Origin: Vibrio ostreicida
GTDB lineage: Bacteria; Pseudomonadota; Gammaproteobacteria; Enterobacterales; Vibrionaceae
Reading direction: 5' to 3'
DNA length: 64,000 bases
Assembly (NCBI RefSeq): GCF_013074385.2
Contig: NZ_JABEYA020000001.1
Span: 620,001-684,000 of the forward strand
Below are positions 46,496 to 56,299 of the stretch, piece after piece. Below the pieces are notes generated by a model that worked only from the letters and a program-made list of their open reading frames with translations, ran no database searches and had not been told where the DNA came from. Numbering within the stretch: position 1 is the first letter of the stretch; every line of letters begins with the position of its first letter. Both the position numbers and the translations under genes were made by a program.

Positions 46496-46945
46496 TTATT
46501 TGAGGTCAACCACTGAGAGTTTGGCGCGGATAAACTCACTATGGTCAACATAGAGTAGCTCTGCTGTTTTACGAATGACGGCCTCTTCCATTGGGTCTAT
46601 TTCGCCATCAGCGTTCGCGACTTCCCACATGGCTGTGATCAGCTCGAAACGCTTATCTTGGCTTAATTCTCTGAGTTGTGAGGTAAAATCGTACAACGAT
46701 GCGGAGTTGTCGGTTTTGGATTCAGCCTGACTCAATAGGCTTTCGATGTCTGTTTCATTTAGGTCAAGCAACCGTATCAGTAGCTGTTGTTTTGCACGAA
46801 TTTCACTTTCATCAATCTGATGATCAGCACTGGCGACTTCACACAGTAAACAGGCAATGGCAAGGTTGGGGTCGGTCAGTTGGTTCCGGCCAAGATCTTC
46901 GCCATCGATAAGCTGCTTAAACAGCGTTGTGATTGAATTCAACAT
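46496..46945 (-). CDS. TerB-like (tellurite resistance) domain protein
   Basis: 149 residues of the TerB/COG4103 type: two copies of a metal-binding acidic loop, VASADHQIDESE (about 38-49) and VANADGEIDPMEE (about 111-123), in a helical bundle. Family members bind divalent ions; the name does not prove a role in tellurite resistance. AAGGGA seven bases before the ATG at 46945 decides the start over two upstream ATGs. Not part of a ter operon. Confidence 0.9.
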   Translation of the reverse strand: MLNSITTLFKQLIDGEDLGRNQLTDPNLAIACLLCEVASADHQIDESEIRAKQQLLIRLLDLNETDIESLLSQAESKTDNSASLYDFTSQLRELSQDKRFELITAMWEVANADGEIDPMEEAVIRKTAELLYVDHSEFIRAKLSVVDLK

Positions 46946-47022
46946 ATCATGTCCCTTCATTGTATTACTTCTTTTATTCATAGTGATGATTCACGGCGAG
47001 TACAAGCCTTTTGACAGAAACA

Positions 47023-48930
47023 TTACTTTTCTTTTATTTCAGGGAAGTCGATTTCATGGCCCTCACCTGTGAGAATCGAGATTCGCTCCGGTTTCCCTTT
47101 TGGATCGAGCCTAAGTTCACCAATCGCGCTGGTATTGACCAAGCGCCGCAACCCTAGGGTATTTGGACTGCGCTTTTTGACTTTGAGACGTTTACGTTTA
47201 GTCAGGAAGTTAAGCAGTGAACGGGGAGAATAAAGCAGCCTGTCCAAATGGTCACATATCGCCAATAAGGGTTCTGGGAACTGATTTTTAAGGCCACTGG
47301 CGGTAATCTGATAAATATTTGGGCTGTTACGACGAAAACGCAGTTTAATGTCGTACGCAAAAGAATAATGGACATCCCCCGATAAAATGACAAAATTTGT
47401 CGGCGTTTTAGTGTGAGTGAAGATACTGAGCAAGGTATTTGCGCTACCTGGGTGCGCCATCCAGTTCTCAGCATCGATCACCAGCGGCTGTCTGAGATGA
47501 GTCATGGTCTTCTGCAGGGCTTCGATGAACTTTACGCCAAAAACTGGGGCAGCAGAAACCACGATGACCTTGTCTTGATGCATCAATTCTTGTTGAAATT
47601 CTATCAGGGCTTCCCAATCCATCAACCCTGACGGTTTATCCATTCTGGATTCTGAACGCCATCGACGAGTACGGGTATCTAAAACCACAACCTTTGGCGA
47701 GGTGTGAATTGTAAAATGCCACTCTTCAAACCGATAAAGGTGATGTATAAACGAGTCGTGATTCTCGGTCGTTGGGCTCGCGAAATACTGAAAAGCCAGC
47801 GATAAAAAATCTTGGTTGAAGTTATTGGGGTCGTTCCCCCAACCCTGACAGAGCCAATAGGCGATCAAACCGTTGCCAATGATACGGTTCGAAAAAGGGG
47901 TGGTATACGCTGCTTTCTCCCACCCCACGGTCAGGTTCCAATCGTCAGTGACGTCATGATCATCAAAGATCATATAGGTTGGTATGTGCGCGAGCAGCCT
48001 ATGAACGTTGGGTAACCCCTCGATAAAGTCCTCCAACACAGATTTATCTTGCTGCCACTGTTGCTGCCACTTGGCGGACAAGGTTCGGCCACCGTGCGTA
48101 AAACCCTCGTCGAGCAATCGCGACAGGTTAAGGCAAGGCCACAGTGTCGGTGACCAGACCAACAAATACATGGCAAAGAATTCAGCAACGGTGATGAGGT
48201 GATTTTCATTCTCCCGCGAACTGAAGACAGGGACACGTCGGTTGGGAAACAGTTTTGTGATCAGTGATGCAGGGTCAGCGTAGTCAGGGAGAAGCTTCTC
48301 TCGGCCATAAAAACAATCAGGATGACGATACAAGTCTTGGGCAGAAGATATCGGCGCGTGTTCCAAGATTTCGTCAGGTAAACCCAATAAATTGATAGTT
48401 TGCAGTATGGCATCAAGCATGGGACCTGCCACGTGATCGGCGTATATCTGATCGCCACTCATCACCAACATATCCGGCCGCTGTTGTATTGATTGATTGG
48501 AGACCTTTTCATCAATGCTGGCTAGCGCATCTTTACTCGGGTGGTGTGGGTTACGGCACGAACCATGAAGTATATAATCGGCTTGAGTAGAGATTTTGAA
48601 GGCGAGTTCACTTTCTCCGTCATAAAGAAGGTGCGGGTATCGTTGGCTAAGTGCACCATGTTGTGTTTCAAACTCATAACTCAGGGCAATATCTGTGGGA
48701 AATTGCCCTTTAAAATGCGCCAGTGTGACGAAGCAATGGGTTCCAAGCTGAACTGGTTTGTGATGACTGAGGTCGTCAGTAAACACAGTACTGGATTGCG
48801 CCGCGTGCTTAAGAATAAAACGGCCCTCAAGTGGGCGACTGGTCACCAACCAAAAAACCAGTTCATTGGGGGTTGATTTTCTTAATAGTGGACCAGCGAG
48901 TAGGAAAGGTAATTCAGGTGCGGATTTCAT
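47023..48930 (-). CDS. PhoD-like metallophosphatase
   Basis: 635 residues. Metal-binding motifs of the calcineurin-like PhoD family are visible: LHGSCRNPHH, MLVMSGDQIYADH (about 155-167), IFDDHDVTDDWN (about 320-331) and LSGDVHYSFAYD near residue 520. There is no signal peptide, so it is unlike secreted Bacillus PhoD and is probably cytoplasmic. It may act on phosphodiesters or phosphomonoesters. The start ATG overlaps the stop of the upstream 120-residue gene by four bases (ATGA), so the two are translationally coupled and may work together. Confidence 0.9.
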   Translation of the reverse strand: MKSAPELPFLLAGPLLRKSTPNELVFWLVTSRPLEGRFILKHAAQSSTVFTDDLSHHKPVQLGTHCFVTLAHFKGQFPTDIALSYEFETQHGALSQRYPHLLYDGESELAFKISTQADYILHGSCRNPHHPSKDALASIDEKVSNQSIQQRPDMLVMSGDQIYADHVAGPMLDAILQTINLLGLPDEILEHAPISSAQDLYRHPDCFYGREKLLPDYADPASLITKLFPNRRVPVFSSRENENHLITVAEFFAMYLLVWSPTLWPCLNLSRLLDEGFTHGGRTLSAKWQQQWQQDKSVLEDFIEGLPNVHRLLAHIPTYMIFDDHDVTDDWNLTVGWEKAAYTTPFSNRIIGNGLIAYWLCQGWGNDPNNFNQDFLSLAFQYFASPTTENHDSFIHHLYRFEEWHFTIHTSPKVVVLDTRTRRWRSESRMDKPSGLMDWEALIEFQQELMHQDKVIVVSAAPVFGVKFIEALQKTMTHLRQPLVIDAENWMAHPGSANTLLSIFTHTKTPTNFVILSGDVHYSFAYDIKLRFRRNSPNIYQITASGLKNQFPEPLLAICDHLDRLLYSPRSLLNFLTKRKRLKVKKRSPNTLGLRRLVNTSAIGELRLDPKGKPERISILTGEGHEIDFPEIKEK

Positions 48931-49289
48931 TGACTTTTTGTTGGGTCCTCAGGTGCTTCCATTAATTCGATTATCTCAGAGCTCGATAGTTCGTGGCCCA
49001 TAAGAAACAGCGCCAGCATAGCATCGGTTTTTGTTTTTGTATCGGTATTTTCATCCAGTATTTGCTTGAATCTATTACGGATCATCTCTATTTCGTGATC
49101 GACAAAACCTCGCGCTTCTTCGTCGCCACCAATATCCTCTGGCGCATTGTCAAACGTCAGATACAGAAGGTCTTCGTCGAGGCGTGCCTGTATCAAGCGT
49201 TCTGGCAACCAATCGTCTCCAGTCACAAGGCTTGGGTCCTGACCTTCAGGAATCGAATCGAGTAATGTCTTTAAATCGGATACTTTCAC
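48927..49289 (-). CDS. Small acidic protein coupled to the PhoD-like gene
   Basis: 120 residues, strongly acidic (for example APEDIGGDEEARGFVDHEIE). No signal peptide or membrane span. I do not recognise a family. Its stop overlaps the start of the PhoD-like phosphatase gene, which suggests a partner or regulator of that enzyme. Confidence 0.75.
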   Translation of the reverse strand: MKVSDLKTLLDSIPEGQDPSLVTGDDWLPERLIQARLDEDLLYLTFDNAPEDIGGDEEARGFVDHEIEMIRNRFKQILDENTDTKTKTDAMLALFLMGHELSSSEIIELMEAPEDPTKSQ

Positions 49290-49628
49290 AGTCTTAGGTC
49301 GTTGAACGAACGGATACTCTTATAGTAACGGTGAATTGCACTTAAAGATAAGTATTAACTTTGTAGATTGGCCACAATTTGCGAGTTTCGATCAAATTTC
49401 AAACACATTCGTCAATAAAAAGAGAGAATTACAAGGCGAAATATTTTCACAATTGAATAACCAATACAGACGGGTTTACGATCCGTCTTCGGCTCTGAGC
49501 TTCAACGGAAAGCAAGAAAAGCAGGCTTGGCACGTTTGAAATATTTGCTGTGCGGAGTGGGACATTTGCCTCGTCGTCTGTGGTACAATCCGTGGCAGTT
49601 TTATGTAGTGAAAAGAATAGGTAACGCT
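49290..49628 (+). promoter_or_regulatory. hrpA upstream region with extended -10 promoter
   Basis: About 340 bases between the small acidic gene and hrpA. TGGTACAAT at 49580-49588 is an extended -10 element (TGnTACAAT), which would start transcription near 49595, inside the longest open frame but before the TTG at 49629. No good -35 box is seen. Nothing else in the region is recognised. Confidence 0.45.
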
Positions 49629-52600
49629 TTGACGTCGTCACAGCCAGAAAAAAAATCAGCCTCGCAAGGTAAAGTAAAGACAAACAGCGCCGGATCTCTG
49701 CGGGCAGCGCTCAACCAGTGCATGCTCAAAGACAGGTTTCGCCTGAGTAAACGTATATCGGGTGCCACCAAAATACACAATCAAGTTTCTCGTGACGCCG
49801 CGTTTGATGATATCGCACTCGACATCGCAAAGTCGATGATGACGGTAGCGCAGCGGTCACAATCTCAGCCTACCATCGACTACCCGGCTATTTTGCCTGT
49901 CAGCCAGAAAAAGGCGGACATTGCCAAAGCGATTGAAACGCATCAGGTGGTGATTGTTGCTGGCGAAACAGGATCAGGAAAAACCACCCAGTTACCGAAA
50001 ATCTGTGCCGAGCTTGGGCGAGGTCAGTTTGGTCTGATTGGCCATACGCAACCGCGCCGTCTGGCCGCCCGTTCAGTGGCGAACCGTATTGCGGAAGAAA
50101 TGGAAACCAAGCTAGGTGAGTTTGTCGGCTATAAGGTTCGCTTCAATGATCAGATATCTGAACAAACTCAGATCAAGTTGATGACAGACGGTATTTTGCT
50201 GGCCGAGATCCAGCATGACCGATACCTAAACCAATACGACACGATCATTATTGATGAAGCGCACGAACGCAGTCTAAATATTGATTTTATTCTGGGTTAC
50301 TTGAAAGAGCTCTTGCCGCGCCGTCCAGATTTAAAAGTGATTATCACCTCTGCGACGATTGATCCTCAACGTTTCTCAAAGCATTTTAGTCATGCCCCAA
50401 TTGTTGAGGTTTCTGGGCGTACTTATCCGGTAGAAACCCGTTACCGTCCACTGCATGGCGAAGACGACGCTGAACGTGACCAACTAGAAGGTATCTTTGA
50501 GGCGGTTGATGAGCTGTGTGATGAAGGTTTGGGTGACATCCTGATTTTCATGAACGGCGAGAGAGAAATCAGAGATACCGCAGATGCTCTAGAAAAACGC
50601 AATCTCAAGAGTACGGAAATCGTACCGCTTTATGCACGATTGTCTGCCAGTGAACAGAATAAAATCTTCCAGCCACATGCGGGGCGTCGTATTGTATTGG
50701 CAACCAATGTCGCAGAAACATCGTTAACGGTGCCTGGCATAAAGTACGTGATAGATCCCGGTACGGCACGAATTAGTCGTTACAGTTACCGAACCAAGGT
50801 ACAGCGCTTACCAATCGAACCCATTTCGCAAGCGAGCGCTAATCAACGTAAAGGTCGTTGTGGTCGGGTCGAAGAAGGGATTTGTATCCGGCTATATTCA
50901 GAGCAAGATTTTGAATTGCGTCCAGAGTTTACTGATCCGGAAATTTTGCGGACCAACCTCGCTTCTGTCATTCTTCAGATGACGGCACTTGGGCTGGGGG
51001 ATATTGAAGCATTTCCATTTGTCGAAGCGCCAGACAAGCGCAACATTCAAGACGGTGTTCGGCTACTCGAAGAGTTAGGTGCCCTGAGCGATAAATCCAA
51101 AGACACCAAAAAACGCCTGACGGCAATGGGCAAACAATTGGCACGCTTGCCGATTGACCCTCGCTTGGCTCGTATGGTGTTAGAAGCCCCCAAATATGGG
51201 GCACTTAAAGAAGTCATGATCATTGCCTCTGCATTGTCGATTCAGGACCCTCGTGAAAGGCGGAGTGATAAACAGCAGTCATCGGATGATAAGCACAAGC
51301 GTTTCTTTGATGAAGAGTCGGATTTTTTAACCTTCGTTAATCTTTGGGACTATGTACAGAAGCAGCAGAAGGCTTTGTCTGGTAACCAATTCCGCAAGCA
51401 GTGTAAGCAAGATTATCTCAATTATTTGCGAGTGCGTGAATGGCAAGATGTTTACTTCCAAATCCACCAATCGATGCGGGAAATGGATTTTAAGCTTAAC
51501 GAAGAGCCCGCTAATTACCAAGCGACTCACAGCGCTTTATTGGTCGGATTACTGTCGCATATTGGTGTCAAAGATCAGGAAAAGAACGATTATCAAGGCG
51601 CGCGCAATGCCCGCTTTCACATTTTTCCTGCTTCGGGGTTGTTCAAAAAGCAGCCCAAGTGGATTGTTTCCGCTGAACTGGTCGAAACGTCACGCTTGTG
51701 GGGTCGTGTCATTGCGAAGATACAGCCAGAGTGGGTTGAACCTTTAGCCAAACATTTGATTAAGCGCAGTTACAGCGAACCTCACTGGTCTAAAAAGAAA
51801 GCTGCTGTCATGGCGCACGAAAAAGTGATGCTTTATGGCATCGCGATCGTTCCCCAACGTTTGGTGAATTTTGGCAGCATTGACGCTGTGGTGAGTCGGG
51901 AAATATTTATTCGCAGCGCGTTGGTCGAGGGGGAGTGGGAGACCAAGCATGGCTTTTTCAGGCAAAATCGTAAATTGCTGCTTGAAGTCGAAGAATTGGA
52001 GCATAAATCTCGTCGTCGTGACATCTTGGTGGACGATGATGAATTGTTTGATTTTTATGATCAGCGAGTGGGCACCGAAGTGGTCTCTGGAAAACATTTC
52101 GACACATGGTGGAAAAAGGAATCCAAAACCAACGCTGACTTGCTTAATTTTGAAAAAGAAATGCTGTTCAAAGGAGATGCGAGCCATGTAACAGACTTGG
52201 ACTATCCGAACTTCTGGCACCAGAATGGCTTAAAACTGAAACTGAGCTATCAGTTTGAACCAGGAGAAGATAACGATGGTGTCACGGTTCATTTACCGCT
52301 GCCGATACTAAATCAGGTTGAATCAACGGGTTTTGATTGGCAAATTCCCGGTTTACGGCATGAGCTGGTGGTCAGTCTGATTAAATCGCTACCTAAAACC
52401 ATTCGCAAAAACTTTGTGCCAGCGCCTAATTACGCGGATGCATTTTTGGCGCGAGCTACCGCTTTGGAGATGCCGTTACTCGATGCCTTGGAAAAAGAAT
52501 TACGCCGCATGACAGGCGCCGAGGTTCTGCGAGAAAACTGGAATATGGCTCAAGTGCCCGATCACCTCAAAGTTACGTTTAGAGCGGTGGACCACCGCAA

Positions 52601-53558
52601 CCGCAGGCTTAAGGAACATCGAGATTTACATGAACTCAAAGAAAGCCTTAAAGACAAGGTTCAAGAGACGCTCTCTAAAGTGGCCGATGATGATATAGAG
52701 CAGCAGGGCTTGCACACTTGGAGCTTTGGTGAGTTGCCTAAAGTGTATCAGCAAAAGCGTGGCGGCTATGAGGTGAAAGCCTACCCTGCACTCGTGGACA
52801 GTAAAGACAGTGTGGCCATTAAGCTCTATGAGACGGAGCAAGAACAAATATCAGCGATGAAGGGTGGCCAACGGCGTTTGGTGTTACTCAATGTTCCATC
52901 GCCCATCAAATACCTTCACAGTCATTTGCCGAACAAATCTAAGCTGGGTTTGTATTTTAATCCTTATGGTAAAGTACTTGACCTGATTGATGATTGTATT
53001 GCCTGTGGTGTCGATAAGTTGATTGAGCAAAAAGGTGGGTTGGCTTGGCAACCTGAGCAGTTTGAACAGTTGAAAGAACACGTGCGCGCAGAGCTTGGCG
53101 ATACGGTGGTCGATATTGCCCAGCAGGTCGAAACCATTTTGACGACAGCCTTTAGTATTAACAAAAAGCTAAAAGGCAAAATTGATTTCACGATGGCGTT
53201 TGCCTTATCTGACATCAAAGCACAAATAGAAAGTTTGATATACAAGGGATTTGCGACCGAATGTGGTTGGCAACGCTTGCCCGATATCTTACGTTATATG
53301 AAGGCGATAGAACGTCGTATGGAAAAACTGCCCATTGACCCAAATAAAGATCGCCTGCACATGCTAAAAGTCGAATCAGTGACTCAGGACTACAAAGAAT
53401 TACTGAACAAGATCCCTAAAGGGGTGGCAGTACCTGAAAGTGTTAAAGAGGTGCGGTGGATGATTGAAGAGCTTCGAGTCAGTTATTTTGCTCAGCAATT
53501 GGGTACACCTTATCCGGTTTCAGACAAACGCATAAAAAATGCTATTGATCATTGTTAG
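49629..53558 (+). CDS. hrpA: HrpA, ATP-dependent DEAH-box RNA helicase
   Basis: About 1,309 residues, close to E. coli HrpA (1,300) and co-linear with it to the end (YFAQQLGTPYPVSDKRI). Helicase motifs in order: I GETGSGKTTQLPK, Ia HTQPRRLAAR, II DEAHERS, III SATID, V NVAETSLTVPG and VI QRKGRCGRV, followed by the ratchet/OB region and the long HrpA-specific C-terminal domain. HrpA resolves stalled ribosomes by pulling on mRNA. The frame opens at 49527, but the predicted peptide MARLKYLLCGVG does not resemble HrpA; the TTG at 49629 (AGG six bases upstream) gives a homologue-like length, MTSSQPEKKSASQ. Start confidence is moderate. Confidence 0.93.
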   Translation: MTSSQPEKKSASQGKVKTNSAGSLRAALNQCMLKDRFRLSKRISGATKIHNQVSRDAAFDDIALDIAKSMMTVAQRSQSQPTIDYPAILPVSQKKADIAKAIETHQVVIVAGETGSGKTTQLPKICAELGRGQFGLIGHTQPRRLAARSVANRIAEEMETKLGEFVGYKVRFNDQISEQTQIKLMTDGILLAEIQHDRYLNQYDTIIIDEAHERSLNIDFILGYLKELLPRRPDLKVIITSATIDPQRFSKHFSHAPIVEVSGRTYPVETRYRPLHGEDDAERDQLEGIFEAVDELCDEGLGDILIFMNGEREIRDTADALEKRNLKSTEIVPLYARLSASEQNKIFQPHAGRRIVLATNVAETSLTVPGIKYVIDPGTARISRYSYRTKVQRLPIEPISQASANQRKGRCGRVEEGICIRLYSEQDFELRPEFTDPEILRTNLASVILQMTALGLGDIEAFPFVEAPDKRNIQDGVRLLEELGALSDKSKDTKKRLTAMGKQLARLPIDPRLARMVLEAPKYGALKEVMIIASALSIQDPRERRSDKQQSSDDKHKRFFDEESDFLTFVNLWDYVQKQQKALSGNQFRKQCKQDYLNYLRVREWQDVYFQIHQSMREMDFKLNEEPANYQATHSALLVGLLSHIGVKDQEKNDYQGARNARFHIFPASGLFKKQPKWIVSAELVETSRLWGRVIAKIQPEWVEPLAKHLIKRSYSEPHWSKKKAAVMAHEKVMLYGIAIVPQRLVNFGSIDAVVSREIFIRSALVEGEWETKHGFFRQNRKLLLEVEELEHKSRRRDILVDDDELFDFYDQRVGTEVVSGKHFDTWWKKESKTNADLLNFEKEMLFKGDASHVTDLDYPNFWHQNGLKLKLSYQFEPGEDNDGVTVHLPLPILNQVESTGFDWQIPGLRHELVVSLIKSLPKTIRKNFVPAPNYADAFLARATALEMPLLDALEKELRRMTGAEVLRENWNMAQVPDHLKVTFRAVDHRNRRLKEHRDLHELKESLKDKVQETLSKVADDDIEQQGLHTWSFGELPKVYQQKRGGYEVKAYPALVDSKDSVAIKLYETEQEQISAMKGGQRRLVLLNVPSPIKYLHSHLPNKSKLGLYFNPYGKVLDLIDDCIACGVDKLIEQKGGLAWQPEQFEQLKEHVRAELGDTVVDIAQQVETILTTAFSINKKLKGKIDFTMAFALSDIKAQIESLIYKGFATECGWQRLPDILRYMKAIERRMEKLPIDPNKDRLHMLKVESVTQDYKELLNKIPKGVAVPESVKEVRWMIEELRVSYFAQQLGTPYPVSDKRIKNAIDHC

Positions 53559-53670
53559 GTACGTAAATTGCATTATATTTAAACGGCGTTCTATAGTAAC
53601 AAAATTTTGACTGATATAGGCATGATGCTGCCGGGCAGGGTTATGCCGGGGTAAACAAAGAAGGTTAAAT

Positions 53671-54168
53671 ATGAAAAAGACACTACTCGCACTTGCTCTA
53701 TTGAGTGCATCAGCAACCGCTTCGGCCGATTCATGGATCTACGGCAGTGCAAGTGTAGGTCAAGCGGATTTGGGCGGTGAGTCCACCACTTCTTATAATG
53801 TCCATGTTGGTACGGGTATTTTACCGATTTTGGCGCTAGAAGCGGGATACCAGAATCTGGGTGAGTACGATAACGTTACGTATGGTGGCCTGAATCGCGT
53901 TAACCTAACGGGATCGTCTATTTATTTTGCCGCAAAGCCTAGCCTTGATTTTGGGCCACTCCATATCTATGCAAAAGGTGGTTTGCATTCTTATGACATT
54001 AAAGCTGATGGTGGCTTCAATGAAGATGAGATCGACGTTATGTATGGGGTTGGTGCTGAGTATTTTGTGATGGGCCCCATTTCTTTAGGTGCAAGTTACA
54101 GCGTCTTTAATATGAAAGAAGACGACATCAAGAACTTCTCATTGAACGCGACGTTCCACTTCCTGTAA
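53671..54168 (+). CDS. Small outer-membrane beta-barrel (porin-like) protein
   Basis: 165 residues with a signal peptide ending TASA (about 19). The mature part is an eight-strand type barrel of the OmpA-like/porin superfamily: SWIYGSASVGQADLGG, LEAGYQNLGEYD, SIYFAAKPSLDFGPLHIYAKGGLHSYD, and a C-terminal LNATFHFL ending in an aromatic-hydrophobic pair as used for BAM recognition. Function unknown. AGAAGG precedes the ATG. A strong terminator follows, shared with trpA from the other side. Confidence 0.85.
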   Translation: MKKTLLALALLSASATASADSWIYGSASVGQADLGGESTTSYNVHVGTGILPILALEAGYQNLGEYDNVTYGGLNRVNLTGSSIYFAAKPSLDFGPLHIYAKGGLHSYDIKADGGFNEDEIDVMYGVGAEYFVMGPISLGASYSVFNMKEDDIKNFSLNATFHFL

Positions 54169-54180
54169 TCGTCTGTGAAT

Positions 54181-54209
54181 AAAAAGCCCGGCTCTGAGCC
54201 GGGCTTTTT
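54181..54209. terminator. Bidirectional terminator between the porin-like gene and trpA
   Basis: A perfect 14-bp stem, AAAAAGCCCGGCTC with GAGCCGGGCTTTTT around one T, lies between converging genes. It gives a T-run on both strands, so it can end both transcripts, including the trp operon mRNA. Confidence 0.92.
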
Positions 54210-54234
54210 GTTGTCTAACGGCTCAAGCGTGACA

Positions 54235-55041
54235 CTACTTCTGAGTCGCTGCCTTCATTTCAGAGACAAAGTGCGCAAGTTGTTTGAGCATCTCTTGTGG
54301 CGATTCAGTATGTGTTTCAATGAGTTTGACAACGGCTGAGCCTGATATGGCCCCCGCAGCCCCTGCCTTAATTGCCTCCTCGACCTGACTTGGCGACGAA
54401 ATCCCGAAACCAAGTAAAGCCGGTGGTGCGTTAAAGCGGTTAAGTTTGCTGAGCATATCGGCGACAGGCATATTGGCCTGAGTTTCCGCGCCCGTCACAC
54501 CGGATCGAGAAAGCAAGTAGGTATATCCGGCACTCAATTCAGCAACCGACTGAAGGGTGGTATCTGAGGCGGTCGGCGGCGCAATAAAAATCGGCTCAAT
54601 GGCGTATTTTTTTGCGGCGGCAACGAACTCAGCACTTTCGTTGGTTGGTACGTCGGCAATCAGCACAGAATCTACCCCTGCTTTAGCACAGCGTTCATAG
54701 AAGCTGTCAATGCCACGAGCGTAAACTAAGTTGGCGTACATCAGTAGGCCAATCGGTAATTGTGTATGCTGAGCTCGGATTTTTGCAATCAGATCAAAAC
54801 AAATCTCTGGGGTAGCGCCAGATTCTAGAGCGCGAATATTGGCGCCTTGGATCGTCGGACCATCTGCCAACGGGTCTGAAAAAGGAATGCCCAGTTCGAG
54901 CGCATCGGCACCGGCTTCGACTAATGTTTGCATAATGTGAAGCGACTGCTCAGGATTAGGGTCACAGACCGTCACAAAAGGGACAAATGCGCCCTGATGA
55001 TGGTTATTCAGACGCTCGAACATAGCTTGATAACGACTCAT
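54235..55041 (-). CDS. trpA: Tryptophan synthase alpha subunit
   Basis: 268 residues, the normal length. It cleaves indole-3-glycerol phosphate to indole and glyceraldehyde 3-phosphate and channels indole to TrpB. The catalytic Glu lies in [19 protein letters not shown] (about residue 49) and the catalytic Asp (about 60) just after; the phosphate site is [29 protein letters not shown]. The ATG overlaps the trpB stop by one base (TAATG). Last gene of the trp operon. Confidence 0.98.
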   Translation of the reverse strand: MSRYQAMFERLNNHHQGAFVPFVTVCDPNPEQSLHIMQTLVEAGADALELGIPFSDPLADGPTIQGANIRALESGATPEICFDLIAKIRAQHTQLPIGLLMYANLVYARGIDSFYERCAKAGVDSVLIADVPTNESAEFVAAAKKYAIEPIFIAPPTASDTTLQSVAELSAGYTYLLSRSGVTGAETQANMPVADMLSKLNRFNAPPALLGFGISSPSQVEEAIKAGAAGAISGSAVVKLIETHTESPQEMLKQLAHFVSEMKAATQK

Positions 55042-56231
55042 TAGATCACTCCTTTTTGTTCTAAGATATCGTGAACGGTGAAAATGTCTTTATCACCACG
55101 ACCGGATAGGTTAACCACTAAGAGCTGATCTTTTTCAGGGTTTTCTCGAGCCATAGTCAGCGCATGTGCCAAGGCATGAGCCGACTCCAGCGCCGGAATG
55201 ATCCCTTCACTGCGAGCCAGTTCCTGAAAGGCTTCCAGAGCTTCGTCGTCAGTGACGCTATCGTATTCGGCGCGACCAATGGCATTCAGGTGAGCATGTT
55301 GAGGGCCCACCGAAGGAAAATCGAGTCCGGCAGACACTGAATAGGATTCCTCTACCTGACCGTTGTCATCTTGCATCAGTGGCGCCTTCATGCCGAAGAA
55401 GATGCCGGTTTTTCCATGTTGTAATGGTGCGCCATGCTGATCGGTATCAATCCCTTTTCCAGCAGGCTCTACCCCAATTAAACGAACGGCGTCGTCTTCA
55501 ATGAAATCAGCGAACATACCAATAGCATTTGAGCCCCCGCCAACACAAGCAATCACGGCATCGGGTAAACGCCCTTCACGGGCGAGGATCTGATTCTTGG
55601 TTTCTTCACCAATAATGCGTTGGAAATCACGCACAATCGTCGGGAAGGGGTGTGGGCCTGCTGCGGTACCGAGCAGGTAGTGCGCGTCTTCATAGGTAGC
55701 AGACCAATCTCTCAGTGCTTCATTACAGGCGTCTTTTAAAGTGGCAGAGCCTGAATGTACGGGAATCACCTCTGCGCCCATAAGTTTCATTCTGAACACA
55801 TTGGGGCTTTGACGCTCAACATCTTTGGCTCCCATATAAACGCGGCATTTGAGGCCCAATAAGGCGCACGCCAACGCGGTTGCTACCCCATGTTGCCCTG
55901 CACCGGTCTCGGCAATGATCTCATGTTTTCCCATACGCTTGGCGAGTAAGGCTTGGCCTAAGACCTGATTCGTCTTATGAGCGCCACCATGAAGCAGATC
56001 CTCACGCTTAAGGTAGAGTTTTGTTTTGGTCCCTTTGGTGAGATTCCGAGTGAGCGTAAGAGCAGTAGGACGGCCAGCGTATTCCTGAAGCAGAGTCATA
56101 AACTCGCTACGAAACTCTGGGTCCTCCTGAGCATCGATAAAAGCTTGCTCTAGTTGGTCGAGTGCAGGGACCAATATTTGGGGGACGTATTGCCCGCCGT
56201 ATTGACCAAAATAGGCATCAAGTTTTGCCAT
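55041..56231 (-). CDS. trpB: Tryptophan synthase beta subunit
   Basis: 396 residues. It condenses indole with serine using pyridoxal phosphate; the lysine is in [14 protein letters not shown] (about residue 86), the phosphate loop [10 protein letters not shown] (about 231-240). The frame opens 42 bases upstream, but AAGGAATAAACAC before the ATG at 56231 and the usual N-terminus ([18 protein letters not shown]) decide the start. It overlaps trpA by one base. Confidence 0.98.
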   Translation of the reverse strand: MAKLDAYFGQYGGQYVPQILVPALDQLEQAFIDAQEDPEFRSEFMTLLQEYAGRPTALTLTRNLTKGTKTKLYLKREDLLHGGAHKTNQVLGQALLAKRMGKHEIIAETGAGQHGVATALACALLGLKCRVYMGAKDVERQSPNVFRMKLMGAEVIPVHSGSATLKDACNEALRDWSATYEDAHYLLGTAAGPHPFPTIVRDFQRIIGEETKNQILAREGRLPDAVIACVGGGSNAIGMFADFIEDDAVRLIGVEPAGKGIDTDQHGAPLQHGKTGIFFGMKAPLMQDDNGQVEESYSVSAGLDFPSVGPQHAHLNAIGRAEYDSVTDDEALEAFQELARSEGIIPALESAHALAHALTMARENPEKDQLLVVNLSGRGDKDIFTVHDILEQKGVI

Positions 56232-56299
56232 GTGTTTATTCCTTTGTTTCTGTCTGGCACGGCTAAGGCGCACCAGACATCTGTGTGAATTAATTCAAG

